Shown here: one piece after another, positions 24,555 to 29,347 of the stretch
Layout of the letters: the number at the start of each line of letters is the position of its first letter
Numbering within the stretch: the first letter of the stretch is position 1
NCBI GenBank assembly: GCA_902810755.1
Contig: CADDYT010000073.1
Coordinates: 1 to 29,347, forward strand
Length of the DNA stretch: 29,347 nt
Direction of reading: 5' to 3'
Source of the DNA: Chloroflexota bacterium
GTDB lineage: Bacteria > Chloroflexota > Ktedonobacteria > Ktedonobacterales > Ktedonobacteraceae
Notes under the pieces: generated by a model
Database searches by the model: none
Seen by the model: the letters and a program-made list of their open reading frames with translations, nothing else
Told to the model about the DNA's origin: nothing
Translations under genes and position numbers: made by a program

Positions 24555-26972
24555 CTAATACCCTTCGTCCAGAAAGGCCCAGCTGATGATGCCGCGTGGG
24601 TAGAAGTGGCCGCCCCAGTCGCTGCCGTTATCGTGCAGGCCATCGCCGAAATTGCTGGAGAAACTCTGGTTGTAGTTGTACACTTCCTGCGCCAGATTCA
24701 GGCGCGCGCAGCCGTTACAGCCATAGCTGGTATAGACCAGATCGGCGACGATGCCTGAGAGCATGACCTTGCTGAACCACTCGTAGCGCAGGCAGTGGCC
24801 GGTGGAACACTGAGGGCCGCTGGCCCGACTGGATTGTAATGTCACAATTGAGGTAGACGGCGCGGCTGGCAGCGAGAGCGTATCGGCCTGCAGGTCCGCG
24901 AGATACTGCCGCGCCAGATCGTGCAGCAGTTGCTGGCTCATCAGCTTATCCAGGCCGATCAGGTGAGCGTAGAACAGCCCCTCGCCGAGCGTGACCGAGC
25001 GTCCCGCGCAGTTGCTGAAGGCCGTGCTGCCGGCTATCGGCAGGTAGCCGTGAGCGTTGTAGCTGGCGATCATGGCGTTTTCAATCTTGCCGGCGGCGGC
25101 GTTCCAGGTCGCGCCGTTGCTGTCGCCCGGCACCAGACCGTCGAGAAAGGCGGCGGCGCGATAGCCGGTGGCCTCTTTCAACCCCTGATAGTAGAGGTTG
25201 CCCGCGCCCGCGCCATCGTTGTGCAGGCAATCGCTGGCCGCGTCAAACGTGGTCGCCGTGTCCTGCCCGTTATAGGCGATGCCGGTGGCCGGGTCGCCCA
25301 CGTGGATATTGTGCAGCATGGCGCGGTCGATGAGCGAGATGTTCTGCGCTACCATCGCCGTGTCGCCCGTCACGCTGGCGTAGTAGGCCAGCAGCAAGGC
25401 AACGTTATCGTTCTCTTCCACCGGCATGGGGACGGCGGTGGCGATCTGCGGCGGCGCGTAGCAGGTCGAGCGGATCGTCGGCAGACCCTTGCCCGGCGTC
25501 ATGCACTGCCCGTTGCTCACGTCGCCGCCCTGATCGTGCTGGAAATAGAGGCCAGAGGCGTCGCCGGTGGCGTTCTTGAGGACGATGGCGAGCGCGCTCT
25601 TGAAAAACCAGGGGACGCGGTTGATCTCGAAGTAGCCATACTCATGCATCACATCAACCGTTGTCAGGAAGCCATAGGAGCCTTCATAGACTGCCGCGTC
25701 ATAGCCAGCGGCCCCGGAGCTTGCCGGGCAGGTGCGCCCCAACAGCCAGCTGCTCGCCTTGTAGCTGCGCAGCGTGTCGGCAATTACCCAGCGTTGCGCG
25801 GGCGTCAGCACATCGTTCTCGATCAGGAGGTTCTCCATGGCCTGCGCGCGCGCCAGCAGGTTGTCTCCCGCATTCAGGTTATCGATGGCGAAGTTCACCA
25901 CCGCCTGCTGTGATGACCACTCGTGCGCCGCGTATAACCCCTCAAGCTGGCAGGAGGCGGGAAGCTGCGTATTCAGGAAGAGGTTCTGCCGACTGTTCCA
26001 GCCGCCGAGAAGCAGGTAGGCGGTGCTGGTCTGCGACGGGCCGACGCTGTAATGCCAGGCCAGCCCGGCGCGGTCGGCCACGCTCGTATTGCAACTCCAC
26101 GCGCTCGACGCTCCGGCCAGGAAGAGCGTGCCGCCCGCGACATCGGCGCCGGGAGCGTAAGAGAGGACGCGCACATCGTTGCCATCCGGCGTCGTTTGCT
26201 GAGCGCAGGCGTTGCTTTCATTCAAGGACCGATTGCTGCCAAAGAGAAAATTGCCTGACTGCACGCTATTGCCCCCGTTCTGCAGGCTGATGCCCACAAT
26301 GAAGACGGGAACTGTATCGTCACGCACCTGTTCAGCGCAGGCCGCGATGGCGGTGCAGCCCGGCTCGCCCAGAAAGGGATCGATCAGGTCAACGATGATG
26401 TGCAGGCCGGAGCCATTGGCAACATCGTCGGCGTCTCCCGCCCAGCGCGTGGTATCCAGCCCCTGAATCCAGTGTTCGTTCTGCACGTACACGTCGCCCT
26501 GCGCGGCATCCAGCGCGCCCATATGGAAGATAAACGTCTTTTGCTCCCCCGCAGGCGCGACGCCCACCACGTAGCTGGCGGTATTGTCGTGAAAAACGCC
26601 TTCCGTCCCGCTATACACCTGCGCCTTGCCCGGCTGCACCGTGAAATCGAAGCGCGAGCCAAATTTCGCGTTCACATTCGTAAACGCCGTGTTCTCGCTC
26701 ACCGTCTGTGACGGCAAACGGTTGTCCAGCCTGATGTCCGGCGGAGCGGGCGGCCCCTTGCGCGCCTGAACACTCTGCTCGCTTGCGCTCACTCCTGGGT
26801 CGGAGCGGGGGCCGCTCATATGCGCGCTGGCATACGGCGATAGCTGAATATAGAGCAATGGGATGAGTGCAAGCAGCAACAGGCCCGGCCCTACTCGCAG
26901 GCCAGAGGGGCGGCTGGTCTGTGCCGTGCGATTGGCCCGCCGGGTATGGGGCAGCAAACGCGAATTACGCAA
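24555..26972 (-). CDS. Large secreted protein with glycosidase-like helical domain
   Basis: An 805-residue exported protein. The basic N-terminus (RRANR...) is followed by a hydrophobic segment at about 30-50 (LLLLALIPLLYIQLSPYASA), a signal peptide or anchor, then a Pro/Ser-rich linker. Residues about 80-330 look beta-rich. The C-terminal half (about 380-800) contains blocks such as FLTTVDVMHEYGYFEINRVP, EENDNVALLLAYYASVTGDT and GIAYNGQDTATTFDAASDCL, which resemble (alpha/alpha)6 six-hairpin glycosidase-like proteins (GtaA/DUF4965 or GH52 type). I am not certain of the exact family. Many cysteines fit extracellular disulfides. The start codon is TTG (26972), with GAAGAGG 8 bases upstream. 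Confidence 0.65.
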   Translation of the reverse strand: MRNSRLLPHTRRANRTAQTSRPSGLRVGPGLLLLALIPLLYIQLSPYASAHMSGPRSDPGVSASEQSVQARKGPPAPPDIRLDNRLPSQTVSENTAFTNVNAKFGSRFDFTVQPGKAQVYSGTEGVFHDNTASYVVGVAPAGEQKTFIFHMGALDAAQGDVYVQNEHWIQGLDTTRWAGDADDVANGSGLHIIVDLIDPFLGEPGCTAIAACAEQVRDDTVPVFIVGISLQNGGNSVQSGNFLFGSNRSLNESNACAQQTTPDGNDVRVLSYAPGADVAGGTLFLAGASSAWSCNTSVADRAGLAWHYSVGPSQTSTAYLLLGGWNSRQNLFLNTQLPASCQLEGLYAAHEWSSQQAVVNFAIDNLNAGDNLLARAQAMENLLIENDVLTPAQRWVIADTLRSYKASSWLLGRTCPASSGAAGYDAAVYEGSYGFLTTVDVMHEYGYFEINRVPWFFKSALAIVLKNATGDASGLYFQHDQGGDVSNGQCMTPGKGLPTIRSTCYAPPQIATAVPMPVEENDNVALLLAYYASVTGDTAMVAQNISLIDRAMLHNIHVGDPATGIAYNGQDTATTFDAASDCLHNDGAGAGNLYYQGLKEATGYRAAAFLDGLVPGDSNGATWNAAAGKIENAMIASYNAHGYLPIAGSTAFSNCAGRSVTLGEGLFYAHLIGLDKLMSQQLLHDLARQYLADLQADTLSLPAAPSTSIVTLQSSRASGPQCSTGHCLRYEWFSKVMLSGIVADLVYTSYGCNGCARLNLAQEVYNYNQSFSSNFGDGLHDNGSDWGGHFYPRGIISWAFLDEGY

Positions 26973-27146
26973 TTCTCAAACCTCTTCCATGAATATCTAC
27001 ACTTCTATTAACGTATCAACCTCACTCGCTTTCCTGCGTAAGGGACTTTCTGGTGCCTGCCGAAATATGACATATGCCCCATGTATTCATGCCCGATTTC
27101 CGGTACCCTTGTTCGTACAAAGAATAGAGAGATAGGAGGGAAACGC

Positions 27147-27578
27147 ATGGTATCACAGTGTATCACAACCGGCGCCAGCGCGGTCGCCGGTGTATATGAT
27201 CTATTCATGCGTGGAGATAGTACGTTGCCTATGAACAATATTTATGCAACCGTCCCGATGATCGCTGTTGAAGCGCAGTTCGCGTTTTCCCGGCCTGTCT
27301 GCCCCGATACGGGCGAGGAGGAGCTGCACACCTCGTTTGAGCAGGCCATCAGCGACCGCCTGCTCGCCCTCAACAGCCGCCTGCAGCGTATTACCCGTTC
27401 TACTGACCCGGCGTTTGCGCCGCCTTCTCTCTGGCTGCAGACGCAGGCTGAACCGACCCGACACGGGCGCACGCGACGGCTACACTGGCAGCAGAGGATG
27501 CTGCTCGCCAGCCTCGCCCTCATGTTCCTGCTGCTCGGCTTCGACCTGATGGGTTTGCTGGTTCTCTACCTGCATTGA
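27147..27578 (+). CDS. Hypothetical tail-anchored small membrane protein
   Basis: A 143-residue protein with no recognised domain. Residues 1-115 are soluble, with a helical EELHTSFEQAISDRLLALNS segment. A basic stretch (RHGRTRRLHWQQR) is followed by one C-terminal membrane helix (about 118-141, MLLASLALMFLLLGFDLMGL). That layout suggests insertion with the N-terminus in the cytoplasm. ATG 27147 has an excellent RBS, TAGGAGGG; an upstream ATG at 27081 lacks one. Confidence 0.7.
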   Translation: MVSQCITTGASAVAGVYDLFMRGDSTLPMNNIYATVPMIAVEAQFAFSRPVCPDTGEEELHTSFEQAISDRLLALNSRLQRITRSTDPAFAPPSLWLQTQAEPTRHGRTRRLHWQQRMLLASLALMFLLLGFDLMGLLVLYLH

Positions 27579-27700
27579 ACCGGTTTGCCGACTACCTGCG
27601 CCTGTCACTCTTGACCATCGTGTATAATTAAGAGAGCGCGATACAAACAACCGGTCAAAGGAAACTCCTGAATATTGCGGAAAGAGGAGGGAATCGTCTT

Positions 27701-28186
27701 ATGCAGAATCAGCCGGAGAGCAGGCCATTTCCACTGCGGCCTGCAGCGAGCGGGGCCAGCGTGACCAGCGCGGTGGGCATGCAGGAGAGCGCGGGCCGGA
27801 TGCGCGCGCGTCGCCAGTCCATCTTCACGCAGACGGTGATCTGGGTCACAGGCCTCATCTGCCTCTCCTTCCTGCTGGCCACGCTGGCGCAGGCATGGTC
27901 GAACAGCCAGTTGATGCAGCGCGTGCAGGCGGCGCAGCAGCAGGAGCAGCAGCTCCAGCAGCACCATAATGCGCTGGCGCAGGCCGCGAAATATTACAAC
28001 AACCCCTTTGTGCTGGAAAGCGAGGCGCGCCAGCAGCTTGGCTACATCCGCCCCGGCGAACACGCCGTCATCGTCGTCAGCCCGGCCAGCCCCCCGGCAC
28101 AGAGCGCGCCCAGGCACAGCGTCCCCGCGCACACCCAGGGCTTCTGGCAAGACTGGTGGAATATCTTCTTCGGCCTCGGCAGCTAA
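27701..28186 (+). CDS. FtsB/DivIC-like septum formation initiator
   Basis: A 161-residue bitopic membrane protein. A cytoplasmic N-terminus (1-42) precedes a single membrane helix (about 44-64, FTQTVIWVTGLICLSFLLAT), then a Gln-rich coiled coil (66-95) and the family's C-terminal block FVLESEARQQLGYIRPGEHAVIVV. FtsB/DivIC partners with FtsL and FtsQ/DivIB at the division septum. A Pro-rich tail (about 122-161) is extra. RBS GAGGAGGGAA; a TATAAT lies at 27623-27628. No dcw-cluster genes adjoin it. Confidence 0.82.
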   Translation: MQNQPESRPFPLRPAASGASVTSAVGMQESAGRMRARRQSIFTQTVIWVTGLICLSFLLATLAQAWSNSQLMQRVQAAQQQEQQLQQHHNALAQAAKYYNNPFVLESEARQQLGYIRPGEHAVIVVSPASPPAQSAPRHSVPAHTQGFWQDWWNIFFGLGS

Positions 28187-28215
28187 AAATAACCCCTACA
28201 AAAGTCCCGTTGCGC

Positions 28216-28245
28216 TTGACAGGCGTATTACGATAGATATATAAC
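28216..28245 (+). promoter_or_regulatory. Sigma70 promoter of the small unit before the C26 gene
   Basis: TTGACA at 28216-28221 with TATATA at 28238-28243 (16-base spacer) or TATAAC at 28240-28245 (18-base spacer). Expected transcript start near 28251. Confidence 0.75.
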
Positions 28246-28280
28246 AGTTGTGACGACTTTGTGAGGTGATTGAGGAAGCA

Positions 28281-28388
28281 ATGAACGGACACCTGTATGC
28301 GGCACCATTTCTCGTGATTACCTGGCTCCAGTATCCTGTACTGGAGCTTATGGGCTTTGGGGACGCGGAGGTGTGTTTCGTTTTCTGA
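28281..28388 (+). CDS. Possible 35-residue hydrophobic peptide
   Basis: ATG 28281 to TGA 28386-28388 encodes 35 residues beginning MNGHLYAAPFLVITWLQYP, mostly hydrophobic. GAGGAAG lies directly upstream and the terminator directly downstream, so the sORF fills the small transcript. It overlaps the RNA hairpin arms, and whether it is translated is unclear. It could be a leader peptide or a small membrane protein. Confidence 0.35.
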   Translation: MNGHLYAAPFLVITWLQYPVLELMGFGDAEVCFVF

Positions 28389-28408
28389 TTTCTCAGTTTT
28401 CTTTTTCC

Positions 28409-28454
28409 AGGCGGAACGCATCGCAAGCAAAAAACGATGCGTTCCGCCTTTTAT
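28409..28454 (+). terminator. Strong intrinsic terminator
   Basis: AGGCGGAACGCATCG (28409-28423) pairs perfectly with CGATGCGTTCCGCCT (28435-28449), a 15-bp stem with an 11-base A-rich loop, followed by TTTAT. It lies between the small unit and the C26 gene, and could be constitutive or conditional. Confidence 0.9.
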
Positions 28455-28510
28455 ATTCTGCGGTTATGTACCGTCATACATAACAAAAACATACGTAGAG
28501 GAGTAACTGT

Positions 28511-29290
28511 ATGCGTCCACTGATTGGCATTCCGTGTTACGCGGGCATTCACGAGGGAACTCACCGACCTGTCTATTGCAATAATCGCACCTATACGCAC
28601 GCGGTGGAGGCGGCTGGTGGTGTGGCTGTCCTCATTCCATTACTACATGATCTCTCTATGCTTGAAGTGCTGGTAGAGCGTCTCGACGGGCTGCTCTTTC
28701 CCGGCGGCAAGGATATCGCCCCGGCCTGCTATGGCGAGCAACCCCATCCACTGCTGGGCGCGGTCGACCCGCGCCAGGACGAGGTTGAACTCACGCTGGC
28801 GCGGCTGGCTTTCGAGCGGGATATTCCCACGCTGGGTATCTGTCGCGGCATGCAGTTGCTCAACGTCGCGCTCGGCGGCAGCCTCTACCAGGATATCGGC
28901 GCGCAGGTATATGATAGCCTCAAGCACTGCCATGACGACCTGCCGCGCACTCATATTGTCCACAATGTCCAGATCGAGCCGGGCAGCCAGATGGAGCGCA
29001 TCCTGGGTAGCAATGAGGTCTGGACGAACAGCCTGCACCACCAGTCCGTCAAGCAGCCGGGCAAGGGCGTCATCATCAGCGGTCGCGCCGAAGACGGCAT
29101 TGCTGAATTGCTGGAAGTTCCCGACCGCTGCTTCATGGTAGCTGTGCAGGGCCACCCGGAAGAGATTTACCGGCAGGAAACGGTCTGGTTCCGCGTCTTC
29201 AGCGCCTTCGTCGCCGCCTGCGAGGCCAACGCGGCCAGCACAACGCAAAAGGCCAGATCCGTCATCATTGGCTCGCAGATGATCGACTAG
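28511..29290 (+). CDS. Gamma-glutamyl-gamma-aminobutyrate hydrolase family protein (peptidase C26)
   Basis: A 259-residue class-I glutamine amidotransferase-like hydrolase of the PuuD type. FPGGKDIAPACYGEQP is the family N-terminal block; the nucleophile Cys is in LGICRGMQLLNVALGG; H and E complete the triad in VAVQGHPEEIY. Members cleave gamma-glutamyl bonds, for instance gamma-Glu-GABA in putrescine breakdown; no other Puu gene is visible here. GAGGAG precedes ATG 28511. The gene lies 56 bases after a strong terminator, so it needs either its own promoter in that gap or readthrough. Confidence 0.88.
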   Translation: MRPLIGIPCYAGIHEGTHRPVYCNNRTYTHAVEAAGGVAVLIPLLHDLSMLEVLVERLDGLLFPGGKDIAPACYGEQPHPLLGAVDPRQDEVELTLARLAFERDIPTLGICRGMQLLNVALGGSLYQDIGAQVYDSLKHCHDDLPRTHIVHNVQIEPGSQMERILGSNEVWTNSLHHQSVKQPGKGVIISGRAEDGIAELLEVPDRCFMVAVQGHPEEIYRQETVWFRVFSAFVAACEANAASTTQKARSVIIGSQMID

Positions 29291-29347
29291 AGAGCAGCAT
29301 GCACTGAACATGTGGCGAGCTGTTCCGCCCGCGCCAGGCCAGCCGCC

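Larger units (their letters stand above)
28251..28454 (+). ncRNA. Candidate structured small RNA or leader, about 200 nt
   Basis: A compact unit between a good promoter and a strong terminator. It can fold into a long irregular hairpin: GATTGAG 28268-28274 with CTCAGTT 28392-28398, ACACCT 28289-28294 with AGGTGT 28369-28374, GCG with CGC, a large central bubble, and an apical 9-bp stem GCTCCAGTA/TACTGGAGC (28325-28333/28339-28347). A closing stem, central bubble and apical hairpin recall 6S RNA, but I cannot confirm that family. It may instead be an attenuated leader of the downstream peptidase gene or an mRNA for the 35-residue sORF. Confidence 0.5.

Noticed and set aside
29308..29347. Start of another repeat copy at the right window edge
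   Set aside because: Only a short GCCAGGCCAGCCGCC resembles the repeat family; too little sequence to support a feature.

Overview
The window reads as a chromosomal segment of a GC-rich, spore-former-like Chloroflexi bacterium, most likely class Ktedonobacteria. This is an inference from gene content: a LysW-dependent alpha-aminoadipate (AAA) lysine cluster, paired FemX-type proteins, T-box leaders, an unusual sigma-like protein and GC-rich palindromic repeats. There are no rRNA or tRNA genes, no CRISPR array and no transposase gene.

Layout. Bases 1-250 hold palindromic and direct repeats. Then come an orphan RelE-type toxin (minus strand) and a plus-strand run: a multi-domain sigma-like protein, a HEAT-repeat protein, two tandem Nudix proteins (the first with a degenerate catalytic box), an AhpD/CMD-family gene with an in-frame TGA exactly where the second Cys of CxxC belongs (candidate selenoprotein), and an 81-residue protein. 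A repeat cluster (7164-7312) separates these from minus-strand genes: YtxH, a CheY-like receiver, two FemX-type aminoacyltransferases with a GNAT acetyltransferase, and comB.

The centre (12339-21682) is a lysine-biosynthesis operon: a sigma70-type promoter, two tandem T-box riboswitches with lysine specifiers (AAG, then apparently AAA), each with its own terminator, then lysW, lysX, lysY, lysZ, a fused lysJ-lysK, homocitrate synthase and homoaconitase subunits lysT and lysU. Uncharged tRNA-Lys should allow readthrough of both terminators. HCS and LysT/LysU make the AAA precursor; LysX attaches it to LysW; LysZ, LysY and LysJ convert it on the carrier; LysK releases lysine. Homoisocitrate dehydrogenase and the AAA aminotransferase are not in the window. 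The lysK half carries a 222-bp in-frame insertion of the local palindromic repeat family, flanked by an 11-bp direct repeat.

The right end has a histidine kinase with its own LuxR-type DNA-binding domain, a convergent NarL-type response regulator, an HD-domain hydrolase, a large secreted glycosidase-like protein, a small membrane protein, an FtsB/DivIC-like division protein, a compact promoter-sORF/structured RNA-terminator unit (28216-28454), and a class-I glutamine-amidotransferase-like peptidase C26.
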